This document shows positions 43,143 to 52,167 of a DNA stretch of 64,000 bases, piece after piece. How positions within the stretch are numbered: position 1 is the stretch's first letter; every line of letters starts with the position of its first letter. The notes under the pieces are model-generated. The model searched no databases. It was not told where the DNA came from and saw nothing but the letters and a program-made list of their open reading frames with translations. The position numbers and the translations under genes are program-made. The stretch comes from SBAX01 sp964646605 (GTDB lineage Bacteria; Planctomycetota; Phycisphaerae; UBA1845): positions 62,001-126,000 of the forward strand of contig CAZYEX010000099.1 of the NCBI GenBank assembly GCA_964646605.1. The letters run 5' to 3'.

Positions 43143-44144
43143 ATGAGCGAAGACTTCGTTATCGGTCCCAAGCTGGGCGAACTGGTCCACCGCGTCGTGG
43201 CCAGCTACCAATCCGAGCCCCGCACCCAGCACATCGACCGCGTCTACCTACCCTCCCGTTCCGACATCGTGCAACTCGTCCGCGACCTTCTCGAGTTGCT
43301 CTACCCCGGCTTCATCGGCCGCCAACGTCTCACCCAACACAACGTCGCCTTCCACGTCGGCGACCTGCTGCCCCGCATCGGCGAAACCGCCTTCCGTCAA
43401 ATCCGCATGTGCCTGTGCTACATGGAGGAGGCCGCCCATCCGGGCCGGCTCGACGATCACCCCGCCGAGGCCCGCGCCCGAAAGGTGACCCTCACCTTCC
43501 TCGAAAACATCCCCGCCATCCGCACCCGTCTCGCCGGCGACGTGCAGGCGGCGTATGACGGCGACCCCGCCGCCCTCAACCTTGACGAAGTCATGCTCGC
43601 CTATCCCGGCCTGCTGGCCATCAGCGTTCACCGCCTGGCGCACTCTCTCTACGAACTCCACGTCCCGTTGATGCCCCGCATCATGTCCGAATGGGTGCAT
43701 TCCCAGACCGGCATCGACATCCACCCCGGGGCCCGCATCGGAAAGAACTTCTTCATCGACCACGGGACGGGCGTGGTCATCGGCGAGACCACCGACATCG
43801 GCGACAACGTCAAGGTGTACCAGGGAGTGACGCTCGGCGCCCTTTCCATCCCCAAAGACGAGCGAGGCCGGGTCATCCGTGCCACCAAGCGACACCCCAC
43901 CGTCCAGAACAACGTCACCATCTACGCCAACGCCATCATCCTGGGCGGCGAGACGGTCATCGGCGACGGCTCCACCATCGGCGGATCCGTCTTTGTCACC
44001 TGCTCCGTGCCCCCCGGTTCCGTGGTCACCTTCAAACCGCCCGAACTCCGCCTGAAATCCAAAGGCGCCGACGACGGCCGGCCGCGGACCGCCAAGCCCG
44101 AAACCCTCGCCACTGCCGATCACCTTCCCGAATACGTGATCTGA
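43143..44144 (+). CDS. cysE: Serine O-acetyltransferase
   Basis: A 333-residue serine acetyltransferase, which makes O-acetylserine for cysteine synthesis. The C-terminal half is the left-handed beta-helix of hexapeptide repeats: GIDIHPGARIGKNFFIDHGTG, VVIGETTDIGDNVKVYQGVTLG. The N-terminal helical domain (about 1-170) is longer than that of E. coli CysE, as in many plant-like and planctomycete forms. A cystathionine beta-synthase gene lies 6.5 kb downstream. Regulation by cysteine feedback is usual for the family but not visible here. Confidence 0.92.
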   Translation: MSEDFVIGPKLGELVHRVVASYQSEPRTQHIDRVYLPSRSDIVQLVRDLLELLYPGFIGRQRLTQHNVAFHVGDLLPRIGETAFRQIRMCLCYMEEAAHPGRLDDHPAEARARKVTLTFLENIPAIRTRLAGDVQAAYDGDPAALNLDEVMLAYPGLLAISVHRLAHSLYELHVPLMPRIMSEWVHSQTGIDIHPGARIGKNFFIDHGTGVVIGETTDIGDNVKVYQGVTLGALSIPKDERGRVIRATKRHPTVQNNVTIYANAIILGGETVIGDGSTIGGSVFVTCSVPPGSVVTFKPPELRLKSKGADDGRPRTAKPETLATADHLPEYVI

Positions 44145-44190
44145 TCGCCAGGCCGCTCGAACTCCTGCTTCCCCGACCGGCGCCCCCGCG

Positions 44191-45652
44191 TCAATGCCCG
44201 CTCGGTTTGAGGACAACGTCCGTGGAAACGTTCGTGTTGGCGGCCCCAAGGTCGCTAAACAAGACATGACCGTCACCGTTGATATCTCTTCGAGCGTTAT
44301 CCGGTGCTGGACTGGTGGGGACTTCAGCATTGATGTACCCGAGGTCGCTGAATAAAACCCTGTCGTCCTTGTTCGCGTCTCCCGCCTGGACCACATACTG
44401 AACCTCGAAGTTCGCCACGCCCGTCCAACCCCCCCGTGTTGCGGAAGGCGTACCACGACTTGTGAGCCAGGTGCGATCCGTTATCCCAAATCCGTAGCAC
44501 GTTCCCCGGCTCTATCGTGAAGGCGAAATTATCGTTGACGGTCAGGTCGCCCCCGAAGGTTCCTTCCGTCAGCATCTCTTCGAGAAGCAACTGTTCCTGA
44601 GTCGGGGTCGTGATCGGGCAAGCGAACGTAAGCCGCACGATGTTATGCGCGTTTCGCCACAGCGTGTCGCCCGGATCTTCATTGAGATATCCGCTGCCCA
44701 CCGGATCCGTGCCGATCACGGCGATGAGCTGGGCCCCGGGTTCGCACACCTCGTCGTCGGCGATACCGTTCGCATTGCAGTCGGTCAACGTACGCACGCA
44801 ATGCCCGTTCGAGCAGGTCTCCACCCCGTTGCACACGTTTCCGTCGCTGCAGGAGTTGGTGTTGTCATTGGTGTAAACACAGCCCGTACCCGGATTGCAC
44901 GCATCGTCGGTGCAAGGTTCGTTGTCGTTGCAAACGACGGGCGTCCCGCTACAGACCCCGTTCGCACACCGGTCCCCCGTCGTGCAAGCGTTGCCGTCGT
45001 TGCATGTATTGGTGTTGTTGTTGTGCTGACAGACGCCACTAACGCAGGACTCCGTAGTACACGGGTTGCCGTCGTCGCAAGTCGCCGCGGGACACCACGT
45101 GATCGTAGCAATCTGCTGACCTTGGTACGGGAACGCAGCGCAGTTATTGCATCCGATGGCCATGCAGTCGACGTCCATACCCGCGGGGATTTGGTAGCCC
45201 ACATTCACTTGCCCGTTGCTGATTCTTTGATTGAACCATTCGGCGGGGACGGTGAACGTGTGATTGTTGTTGGGAACGCAACACGCGCAACTGTTGGTCC
45301 CGTTACTACGCCAGAACTCACCGTTGGGCGGAACGCCGGTAGACCCCGCAATCGACGGGGTGACGCGAACTCCGCCAATGTAGACTTCCAACCAGCGAGC
45401 CGTGGTTCGCAGGTCAGAGAATGACGACACGGTGACGCTCACGGCGCTGCCCGATGCCGCGACCGAAAGACCCTGGACGGTCAAAGTAAGCTGGGAGTTG
45501 TCGGCAGGGTCAGTTAGATTGCATCGGAAGCAGGTCAAGAAATCCGAGTAGAGCCCTGCACTTGTGAGCGCAGACCGAGTGTCCGCTGCAGTGATAGATG
45601 GCCAACTCAAAACCAAGGCAGCCACCGCAAAATACTTCGCGCAACAATGCAT
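44191..45652 (-). pseudogene. Secreted Cys-rich protein with dockerin-type tail, frame-shifted at a C7 tract
   Basis: A secreted protein of about 485 residues if read through one frameshift. The start ATG at 45652 has AAGGA eight bases upstream and begins a signal peptide (YFAVAALVLSWPSITA). The middle has Cys-rich units (CDDGNPCTTESC, CNDGNACTTGDRC) like those of myxobacterial and planctomycete surface proteins. After WYAFRNTGG the first frame runs out into nonsense. Removing one base from the seven-C run at 44429-44435 restores WTGVANFEVQYVVQAGD, then two calcium-binding dockerin-type loops (GDANKDDRVLFSDLG, DINGDGHVLFSDLG) ending at 44191. It may be a real switch, a decayed gene or a sequencing error. 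Confidence 0.8.
44429..44435. repeat. C7 homopolymer at the frameshift point
   Basis: Seven consecutive C on the plus strand (G7 in the coding strand) exactly where the two frames of the dockerin protein must be joined. Six bases would give an intact protein. Confidence 0.8.
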
Positions 45653-45858
45653 CTTGTAGTTCCTTGCTTTAATAGGCCGTTTCATTGGTCACTCAAGCGT
45701 CGTCCGCTCACGGGAGCGCCTAGCGTTATTGAAAACTCGTTACGTGGATCGCACACCAATCCCGATAATACTAGAAGACGCGATACCATGCAAGGGCAAT
45801 TGCCAGGTGGTTGCGGGGGGCGGACCGACCGTGGTCACGACGGGTCGGCGGAGGACGG

Positions 45859-46521
45859 ATGAGGTATCTACGAGCGCGGCATAATGACCGTGTGTGCCTA
45901 TGCACGGTCGTTCTCGGGGTGTTCGGAACCGCTTCCGCGGAAGGCGGGCCCGTGTTACTAGGAACCGTTTCGAATCAGATCGTTCTTTATGGCGATGCGA
46001 TCGTGGAAGAATGGGTTATGAATGACGTCCCCGCCATAACGGTGCTAATGGATAGAGAGTTTTTCAAGGGTAGGCTGTTCGAGGAGGGAGGGCTAGAGGT
46101 TCACCTGAACGATGCACCCATCACGATGTCTGACTCAGTTACTTCCGGCGACGATCCCGACTTTGCAATGTTCGCTCGCTTCCTCACTGACGGAATATCC
46201 TATGGGGATGACCTGTTCCAAGACATCCGATTCCTTGGTCGTTCCGGGAGTGAGGAGATCATACAACTGCATGTCCCTCGTTTTTCAGAATACGATCTCT
46301 ACGGATATACGTTGGAACGGATCGACCGGACGCTGACTTTGGCCATGGTCAGTCCGGGCCGCGATCTGAACGGTGACGGGCGTTGGACCGATTTCTACGT
46401 TGGAGGTGTCTACGAGTTTTGGGGAACGACCGTCCCGGAACCAGCCGCGCTTACCTTGTTGGGTCTCGGGTGCTTGTCGTTGATGCACGGTCGACGCCGC
46501 ATCTTTAACCGACTCGGCTGA
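45859..46521 (+). CDS. PEP-CTERM sorting-domain protein
   Basis: A 220-residue exported protein; the ATG at 45859 follows GGAGG. It has a signal peptide (CTVVLGVFGTASA), a beta-rich mature part, and a C-terminal PEP-CTERM tail: VPEPAALTLLGLGCLSL followed by an Arg cluster (HGRRR). The tail is cut by exosortase, and this is the only clear PEP-CTERM protein in the window, so it is a candidate substrate of the exosortase at 18857. Codon use is less GC-rich than its neighbours. A decayed beta-helix gene fragment follows at once. Function of the mature part is unknown. Confidence 0.85.
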   Translation: MRYLRARHNDRVCLCTVVLGVFGTASAEGGPVLLGTVSNQIVLYGDAIVEEWVMNDVPAITVLMDREFFKGRLFEEGGLEVHLNDAPITMSDSVTSGDDPDFAMFARFLTDGISYGDDLFQDIRFLGRSGSEEIIQLHVPRFSEYDLYGYTLERIDRTLTLAMVSPGRDLNGDGRWTDFYVGGVYEFWGTTVPEPAALTLLGLGCLSLMHGRRRIFNRLG

Positions 46522-46607
46522 CGCACTTCTCGACGCCGTTGCGGGAACCGAGGATGATGACCTGCGCTTGTCACCCGGTTCGCCGGCCATCAATGCCGGT
46601 GATCCCG

Positions 46608-46773
46608 ATTTCGGGGAGGGCAAAGATTCTCTTTGCCCGCCTACGGGGGAGGGCAAAGTTGAACTTTGCCCCTCCCCAGAGACTGACAAAGTGGAACTTT
46701 GTCTCTCCCCTAAGACTGACAAAGTGGAACTCTGTCTCTCCCCTGAGACTGACAAAGTGGAACTTTGTCCTCC
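46608..46773. repeat. Five tandem 33-base palindromic repeats
   Basis: Cores at 46619, 46652, 46685, 46718 and 46751, exactly 33 bases apart. Each core is an inverted repeat of the type GACAAAGT...ACTTTGTC; the first two units are GGCAAAG...CTTTGCC variants with matched changes on both arms. As 33 is divisible by three, the array stays in frame and encodes Asp/Gly-Lys-Val-Glu-Leu-Cys-x-Ser-Pro units. Confidence 0.92.
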
Positions 46774-46942
46774 CCGCGACCTCGACCGCCACGCGCGAAT
46801 CCTCTGCGCCCGCGTGGACATCGGGGCCTACGAATTCGGCATCGGCGATTACAACTGCGACCGCACCGTGGACCTCATCGATTTCGCCCATTGGCCCGAT
46901 TGTATGACAGGACCGAGCAGCGCACCTCACGAATCCGCTTCC

Positions 46943-46982
46943 TCCGTCCCTTCGTCCCTCCGTCCCTATGTCCCTATCGCCC
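46943..46982. repeat. Octamer tandem repeat
   Basis: Five 8-base units of the type TCCGTCCC (TCCGTCCC, TTCGTCCC, TCCGTCCC, TATGTCCC, TATCGCCC), directly followed by a heptamer array. They lie inside the decayed beta-helix gene. Confidence 0.8.
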
Positions 46983-46989
46983 CCTCCCC

Positions 46990-47024
46990 AATCGACAATC
47001 GAAAATCGACAATCGCCAATCCCC
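46990..47024. repeat. Heptamer tandem repeat (AATCGAC, five units)
   Basis: Units AATCGAC, AATCGAA, AATCGAC, AATCGCC, AATCCCC at an exact 7-base period. It is the reverse-strand relative of the array at 7900-7934. It interrupts the dockerin-like tail of the beta-helix remnant. Confidence 0.85.
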
Positions 47025-47139
47025 TGCCCCGCCTTCGACTTCAACGCCGACGGCGACGTGGACCTGTTGGACTTCGCCGGATTCCAGAACGTTGTAACGA
47101 ACCGCTGACCCACGCCGATCCGCCGGGCGCCGCCTCCAC

Positions 47140-47412
47140 CTATCTCTTGCGAGGCTTGCCGTTGCGAGAGCGCTTGGCCCCGTTGCGGGTGAGGGGCTCC
47201 ATCCGAGTGATATGTACCGGGTCCACGTACACCGATCCGCCGGTCGGTATGTCGCCGTACTCCAGGGGAGGCAGCCCGATCTGAACGATCGTCGATGTGA
47301 CGAACACCATGTCCGGGTGCGTGACCTCGTACGATTTTCCGTCGGAGATGTGAATGCGCATGCCCTGAAACGGGCGAGTGCGCATGAGAGTCTTGACCTC
47401 GTGAGCCGTCAT
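47140..47412 (-). CDS. Small conserved hypothetical protein, same family as 63430
   Basis: A 90-residue soluble protein. The centre MRIHISDGKSYEVTHPDMVFV resembles TLCLTDGRRFRVRHPEFILI of the gene at 63430, and both share an N-terminal helix with PF and a late D-x-x-HIT/HVT stretch. The family is short, basic and seems common in planctomycetes; no function is known to me. It follows korB by 15 bases on the same strand, so it may be co-transcribed. The Lys/Arg-rich tail (KRSRNGKPRKR) suggests nucleic acid contact, but this is a guess. Confidence 0.7.
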   Translation of the reverse strand: MTAHEVKTLMRTRPFQGMRIHISDGKSYEVTHPDMVFVTSTIVQIGLPPLEYGDIPTGGSVYVDPVHITRMEPLTRNGAKRSRNGKPRKR

Positions 47413-47427
47413 GGCCTTGTCCGATCG

Positions 47428-48450
47428 TTAGTTCACCACCCACGTCTCTCCGTCGTCATAGAGGTCTTCCAGCCGGCCGGGGCCTTTGGCCTTGGTCATA
47501 TCGCGGATCTGACCCATCATCATTTCTTCATAGGTGGCCCGCTCGACGCAGCGGAAGATGCCCATCGGTTCCGGGAAATCAGGATAGTGCATCCGGCTCA
47601 GCAGATAGGCCAGGCTCGGCTCCGCCTGTTTTTCGTCGTGGAACAGCAGGTCGTCCTCTTTGATCTCCCCGCCCAATTGCACGACTTCGGGATCCATTCC
47701 GTGCAGGCGAATCCCTTTCTTACGATCCTTCCCGAAAATAAGAGGCTTGCCATGTTCGAGATACACGGTGGTGTCGTCCTTCGTCTCTTTGTCGGTGGCG
47801 TACTCGAAGGCCCCGTCATTGAAAATGTTGCAATTCTGATAAATCTCCACGAACGCCGTCCCCTTGTGGGCCGCGGCGCGCTCCAGAACATGCTCCAGGT
47901 GCTTGACGTTCACGTCGATCGACCGGGCCACGAACGTCGCCTCCGCTCCGATGGCCACCGAAATGGGGTGCAGTGGATAATCCACCGAACCGAACGGCGT
48001 CGATTTCGTCTTCTTCCCCAGCGGAGATGTCGGCGAATACTGACCCTTCGTCAAACCGTAGATGCGGTTGTTGAACAAAAGGATCTTCATGTTCACGTTG
48101 CGGCGCACGGCGTGCAAAAAGTGGTTGCCGCCGATGCTCAGAGCGTCCCCATCGCCCGTCGCCACCCACACGTCCAGCTCCGGGTTCGTCGCCTTGATCC
48201 CCGTGGCGATGGCCGGCGCCCGTCCGTGAATGCTGTGGAAACCGTACGTGCTCATGTAGTACGGAAAGCGGCTCGAACAACCGATCCCCGACACGAAGAC
48301 GGTGATCTCCCGCTTGGCCCCGACCGCCGCCATCACCTTCTTCACCTGCGAGAGGATCGAATAATCCCCGCAGCCCGGGCACCAGCGAACGTCCTGATCG
48401 CTGCCGTAGTCCTTCGCCGTCAATTGCACCGTCGTGGGTGTCGTACTCAT
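47428..48450 (-). CDS. 2-oxoacid:ferredoxin oxidoreductase, beta subunit
   Basis: A 340-residue thiamine-diphosphate subunit of a 2-oxoglutarate- or 2-oxoacid:ferredoxin oxidoreductase. Seen: WCPGCGDYSIL at the N-terminus, and the diphosphate-binding GDGDALSIGGNHFLHAVRRN with the following NN. It overlaps the alpha subunit stop by four bases (ATGA), so the two are coupled. The pair oxidises a 2-oxoacid with CoA and reduces ferredoxin. No ferredoxin domain is encoded in the pair, so an external ferredoxin is used. Confidence 0.93.
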   Translation of the reverse strand: MSTTPTTVQLTAKDYGSDQDVRWCPGCGDYSILSQVKKVMAAVGAKREITVFVSGIGCSSRFPYYMSTYGFHSIHGRAPAIATGIKATNPELDVWVATGDGDALSIGGNHFLHAVRRNVNMKILLFNNRIYGLTKGQYSPTSPLGKKTKSTPFGSVDYPLHPISVAIGAEATFVARSIDVNVKHLEHVLERAAAHKGTAFVEIYQNCNIFNDGAFEYATDKETKDDTTVYLEHGKPLIFGKDRKKGIRLHGMDPEVVQLGGEIKEDDLLFHDEKQAEPSLAYLLSRMHYPDFPEPMGIFRCVERATYEEMMMGQIRDMTKAKGPGRLEDLYDDGETWVVN

Positions 48451-50339
48451 GACTTCCTTCCGTTGGTTTGACCCAGAGTTTCCTCGATTGCCGCTTCGAT
48501 CTCCGCGATCGTAAAAGGCTTGCCTTGCACTTTGTTCAACCCTCGGGCGTCCACCAGATACTTCGCCCGAATGTGGGCCAGCAGTTGCCCCAGGTTCATT
48601 TCCGGAATCATCACCCGCCGAAACCGCTGCAACACGTCGCCGGTGTTCTTGGGCATGGGATCGATGTAACGGAGATGAGCGCTGGACACGTCCAATCCAC
48701 GGGCCCGGCAATGTTCGACGGCCGTGGTGATCGGCCCGTACGTGCTTCCCCAGCCCAGTACCAACAACTCGCCCGCCGCGTCCCCGAAGGTATCCAACGG
48801 CGGAATCGTCTCCGCGATGTTGTCGATCTTCTTTCGCCGCGTGCGGATCATGTGGTCGTGGTTGTCCGCGTCGTAGCACACGTCGCCGGTCACGTCCTCT
48901 TTTTCCAGACCGCCCACGCGGTGCTCCAGTCCCGGGGTGCCCGGGATCGCCCACGGGCGGACGAGCTTCTCATTGCGCTTGTACGGCTGAAAAGTGTCGC
49001 CGTGGTTGGGCTCGGTGGGATGTTTGATTTCGAACTTGGGGAACGTCGACGTATCCGGGAGCATCCACGGTTCCGCACCGTTGGCGAGATACCCGTCGCT
49101 CAGCAGGATGACCGGGGTCATGAACTCCGTGGCGATGCGGAAAGCTTCGATCGCCAAAATGAAACAGTCCGCCGGAGTCGACGCCGCCAGCACGCACGCC
49201 GGCGACTCGCCGTTGCGACCCCAAACCGCCTGGTGCAAATCGGCTTGCTCCGTCTTCGTCGGAAGCCCGGTGCTCGGACCGCCGCGCTGCACATTGACGA
49301 TCACCATGGGCAGCTCGGTCATGATGGCCAGCCCGATCGCCTCCTGCTTCAGGGCCATGCCCGGTCCGCTCGTCCCCGTCACCGCGAAGGCCCCGGCGTA
49401 GGCGGCTCCGATCGCCGAGGTTACCGCCGCGATCTCATCCTCCGCCTGGAACGTGCGCACGTCGAAATTCTTGTGTCTGGACAACTCGTGAAGAATGTCG
49501 CTCGCCGGAGTGATCGGATAGGTGCCGTAAAACAGCGGCTTTTTCGCCAACGTCGCGGCCGTGATCAACCCCATGGCCAGCGCTTCGTTCCCCGTGATCT
49601 TGCGGTATCGACCGGCCGGCAGCTTCGCCGGCGCCACCAGATACCGCACCGGGAACATCTCCGTCGTTTCGCCCAGGTAAAACCCGGCGCGAAGTGTCTT
49701 CGAGTTGGCATCCGCAACGGGCGGCTTGCTCCCGAACTTGTCCTGAATCCAGCGCAGCGTCGGCTCCATCGGCCGACCGAACAACCAGTACGTCAGACCC
49801 AGGGCGAAGAAATTTTTGCACCGACCCACCGACCGACCGCTCAAGCCCGTGTCCTTGCAAGCCTCCGCATTGAGCTTGTCGATGGGCACGCGGAAAAGCT
49901 GGTACCGTTTCAGACTCCCGTCCTCGATGGGGTTAGTCGCGTATCCGGCCTTCTGCAAGTTCCCGGCCGTGAACGCATCTTCGTTTACCACCAGGATTCC
50001 GCCCGGCTCCAAGTCCGCTACGTTGATCTTCAGCGCCGCCGGATTCATCGCGATCAGGGCGTTGACGCGGTCCCCCGCCGTCCGCAGCTTCCGCGCCCCG
50101 AAGTTCAGTTGAAACCCGCTGACCCCCGCCAGCGTCCCCGCCGGAGCGCGAATCTCCGCCGGAAAATCCGGGAACGTGCTCACGTCATTGCCGAAGATCG
50201 CGGACGTATTGGTCATCTGCGTCCCCGCGAGCTGCATCCCGTCCCCGGAGTCGCCCGCGAAACGTACGGTGATCTCCTCGCGTTCGATGACCTGCGGTTG
50301 CGTCTTTCGCGCCGGCGCTGATTCGGTCGAAACCACCAT
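48447..50339 (-). CDS. 2-oxoacid:ferredoxin oxidoreductase, fused gamma-alpha subunit
   Basis: A 630-residue subunit. The N-terminal part (about 20-200, VRFAGDSGDGMQLAGTQM) is the gamma domain and the rest is the alpha domain, starting near GNEALAMGLITAA and including TYPITPASDILHEL, TSGPGMALKQEAIGLA and NVQRGGPSTGLPTKTEQ. This gamma-alpha fusion plus a separate beta subunit is the KorAB layout typical of 2-oxoglutarate:ferredoxin oxidoreductases of the two-subunit type. Its 2-oxoacid preference is not settled by sequence alone. Confidence 0.93.
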   Translation of the reverse strand: MVVSTESAPARKTQPQVIEREEITVRFAGDSGDGMQLAGTQMTNTSAIFGNDVSTFPDFPAEIRAPAGTLAGVSGFQLNFGARKLRTAGDRVNALIAMNPAALKINVADLEPGGILVVNEDAFTAGNLQKAGYATNPIEDGSLKRYQLFRVPIDKLNAEACKDTGLSGRSVGRCKNFFALGLTYWLFGRPMEPTLRWIQDKFGSKPPVADANSKTLRAGFYLGETTEMFPVRYLVAPAKLPAGRYRKITGNEALAMGLITAATLAKKPLFYGTYPITPASDILHELSRHKNFDVRTFQAEDEIAAVTSAIGAAYAGAFAVTGTSGPGMALKQEAIGLAIMTELPMVIVNVQRGGPSTGLPTKTEQADLHQAVWGRNGESPACVLAASTPADCFILAIEAFRIATEFMTPVILLSDGYLANGAEPWMLPDTSTFPKFEIKHPTEPNHGDTFQPYKRNEKLVRPWAIPGTPGLEHRVGGLEKEDVTGDVCYDADNHDHMIRTRRKKIDNIAETIPPLDTFGDAAGELLVLGWGSTYGPITTAVEHCRARGLDVSSAHLRYIDPMPKNTGDVLQRFRRVMIPEMNLGQLLAHIRAKYLVDARGLNKVQGKPFTIAEIEAAIEETLGQTNGRKS

Positions 50340-50707
50340 GGTGTTCGTTCTACTCCATTACCAGACTCGAAAACTCGGCGGAATCGGCCTTGCTTGGCGT
50401 TCCGCCCGCCCCTCTCGGGCGCCCATTCTTCGCCCGCCTTCCGACCAGCAATCGACCTCGCCGGACCACTGCGGGCGAACCTATAAGTTTATGCGAAGGC
50501 GGGTCCCAAAACAACAGGGGAGGCCCGCGCGCATACTCGCACCGGTCGCCTCCCCTTTCCCACCCCTTAACTCCGCCAAAGACTACGATACAATCCACCT
50601 CGGACTGCGGCATTCAGGCCGCGCGCCGTACCGCAGCCGAACGCGACGCAAACCCGATCGGGCCGGTTTCCGGGTCCGATTCGAGGGTTCGCCCGGAGAT
50701 GCCCCGT
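50340..50707. other. Divergent intergenic region between korA and the CBS gene
   Basis: About 370 bases with no supported gene. It must hold both divergent promoters. An 8-base inverted repeat (GGGGAGGC and GCCTCCCC, about 24 bases apart) lies near 50518-50556 and could be an operator or a weak hairpin. A possible sigma-70-like box pair for the CBS gene is listed separately. Confidence 0.5.
50567..50594 (+). promoter_or_regulatory. Possible sigma-70-type promoter for the CBS gene
   Basis: TTAACT (50567-50572) and TACAAT (50589-50594) separated by 16 bases, about 115 bases before the start codon. It is the best match I found to the -35/-10 consensus in this interval, but GC-rich genomes give chance matches. 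Confidence 0.3.
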
Positions 50708-52117
50708 ATGCCCAAACTTTGTACGACTGTACTGGAAGCCATAGGACACACCCCCCTGGTTCGGCTTCGTCGCGTCGCCGAGGGCATATCCGCCCCCGTC
50801 TATGCCAAAGTGGAGTTCGTCAACCCCGGCGGAAGCGTCAAGGATCGCATCGCCCAGGCCATGGTCGAAGCCGCCGAGGCCGATGGTTCGCTTAAGCCCG
50901 GCGGAACCATCGTTGAAGCGACGTCCGGAAACACCGGGGTGGGACTGGCCATGGTCGCCGCCGTCAAGGGCTATCGCTGCGTCTTTATCATGCCCGACAA
51001 GATGAGCGCCGAGAAAATTCGCCTCCTCAAAGCCTACGGCGCCGAAGTCGTCATCACCCCCACCAACGCCGAAAGCAACAGCCCCGACGGGTACGGCGGC
51101 GTCGCCCAGCGCCTGGCCAACGAAATCCCCAACGCCTGGCAGCCCAACCAGTTCACCAACCTCCACAACCCCGAATACCACTACCGCACCACCGGTCCCG
51201 AAATCTGGGAACAAACCGACGGCAAAGTCACCGCCTTCGTCTCCGGCGTGGGCACCGGAGGCACCGTCTCGGGGGTGGGAAAGTTCCTCAAAGAAAAGAA
51301 TCCGCGCATCCGCGTGGTCGCCGCCGACCCCGAAGGCTCCATCCTCTCCGGCGACTCCCCCAAACCCTGGGCCGTCGAAGGCATCGGCGAAGACTACGTC
51401 CCCAAGACCTTCAACTCCCACGTGGTCGATGAATGGTTGCGGGTCAGCGACGCCGAGTCGTTTACGATCGCCCGCGCTCTCGCGCGAAAAGAAGGGCTGC
51501 TCGTAGGCGGCTCCTCCGGCACGGCCATGGCCGCCGGACTGCGCTACGCCAAACGCCTCGGTCCCCAGGACCTCATGGTCGTGATGTGCCCCGACACAGG
51601 CCGCAACTACCTCTCCAAACTCTTCTCCGACGAGTGGATGATCGAGAAGGGATTCATGAAATCCGTCGGCAAGGCCCACACCGTCGCCGAACTCCTCGAA
51701 CGCCGCGGCACCGTCCCCGTGCTCTGCCTAGGCCCCGACGAGAAGGCCGAGGATGCCATCGTACTCCTGCGACGCCACGGCATTTCTCAAATGCCTGTCA
51801 TCGAGAACGGCGCCGTCGTCGGTCAAGTCCGCGAGCTGACCCTCGCCCGGTTGTTGCACCAGCGCATCGACCCCCGCACCGTCCCCATCCGCGAAATCAT
51901 GGCCCGACCCATGCCCACCGTCGATGTCAACGTCGATCTCGACGAGGTCTATCGCCTGCTCTCCGCGGGCAACAGCGGGGTCGTCGCCCTCCGCCACGGC
52001 GAACCCCTCGGCGTCGTCACCCGCATCGACCTCGTGAACTTCTGGGACGACCCCTTCAACCAGGATTTCGAACCGACCGAGGCGGCAAAAACCGTAGCGC
52101 CGGTTTCCAACCGGTGA
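50708..52117 (+). CDS. Cystathionine beta-synthase with CBS-domain pair
   Basis: A 469-residue PLP enzyme. The catalytic part has NPGGSVKDRIA, whose Lys binds PLP, TSGNTGVGLAMVAA and GTGGTVSGVG; a pair of CBS domains follows (RHGISQMPVIENGAVVGQV, then HGEPLGVVTRIDLV). This is the cystathionine beta-synthase form, which may also act as a cysteine synthase. The start at 50708 has GGAG nine bases upstream. The last codons, VAPVSNR and the stop, are made by a GTAGCG-headed hairpin repeat. A serine acetyltransferase gene lies 6.5 kb upstream. Confidence 0.9.
   Translation: MPKLCTTVLEAIGHTPLVRLRRVAEGISAPVYAKVEFVNPGGSVKDRIAQAMVEAAEADGSLKPGGTIVEATSGNTGVGLAMVAAVKGYRCVFIMPDKMSAEKIRLLKAYGAEVVITPTNAESNSPDGYGGVAQRLANEIPNAWQPNQFTNLHNPEYHYRTTGPEIWEQTDGKVTAFVSGVGTGGTVSGVGKFLKEKNPRIRVVAADPEGSILSGDSPKPWAVEGIGEDYVPKTFNSHVVDEWLRVSDAESFTIARALARKEGLLVGGSSGTAMAAGLRYAKRLGPQDLMVVMCPDTGRNYLSKLFSDEWMIEKGFMKSVGKAHTVAELLERRGTVPVLCLGPDEKAEDAIVLLRRHGISQMPVIENGAVVGQVRELTLARLLHQRIDPRTVPIREIMARPMPTVDVNVDLDEVYRLLSAGNSGVVALRHGEPLGVVTRIDLVNFWDDPFNQDFEPTEAAKTVAPVSNR
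52094..52116. repeat. GTAGCG-headed hairpin that supplies a gene's last codons
   Basis: GTAGCG then CCGGTTTCCAACCGG, a perfect 6-base stem. It encodes the last residues of the cystathionine beta-synthase (VAPVSNR) and contributes to its stop codon. In-frame Val-Ala-Pro is shared with the copy at 37918. Confidence 0.75.
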
Positions 52118-52167
52118 GTTCTTGATCGGAACCGCGAAAGTGAGGGAGCGGTTTTGGAGAAGCAGGT

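Larger units (their letters stand above)
46520..47107 (+). pseudogene. Remnant of a beta-helix/dockerin-tail surface protein
   Basis: The C-terminal part of a right-handed beta-helix (choice-of-anchor type) protein without its start. It reads DALLDAVAGTEDDDLRLSP, GSPAINAGDPDF, then HARILCARVDIGAYEFGIGD and YNCDRTVDLIDFAHWPDCM, and, in another frame, CPAFDFNADGDVDLLDFAGF to a stop at 47107. The first section is broken by five 33-base palindromic repeats and the second by tandem octamers and heptamers, which also shift the frame. An upstream part is missing: the remnant starts within the last codons of the PEP-CTERM gene, in another frame. Confidence 0.75.

Noticed and set aside
46608..47024. 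The tandem repeats as a CRISPR array.
   Set aside because: The 33-base units are adjacent with no spacers, and the other units are only 7-8 bases long. No cas gene is near.
46568..47284. A 238-residue plus-strand frame starting from TTG across the repeat region.
   Set aside because: It is the partly frame-shifted remnant of a beta-helix protein. Its end overlaps a real gene on the other strand and turns into Arg-rich shadow sequence.
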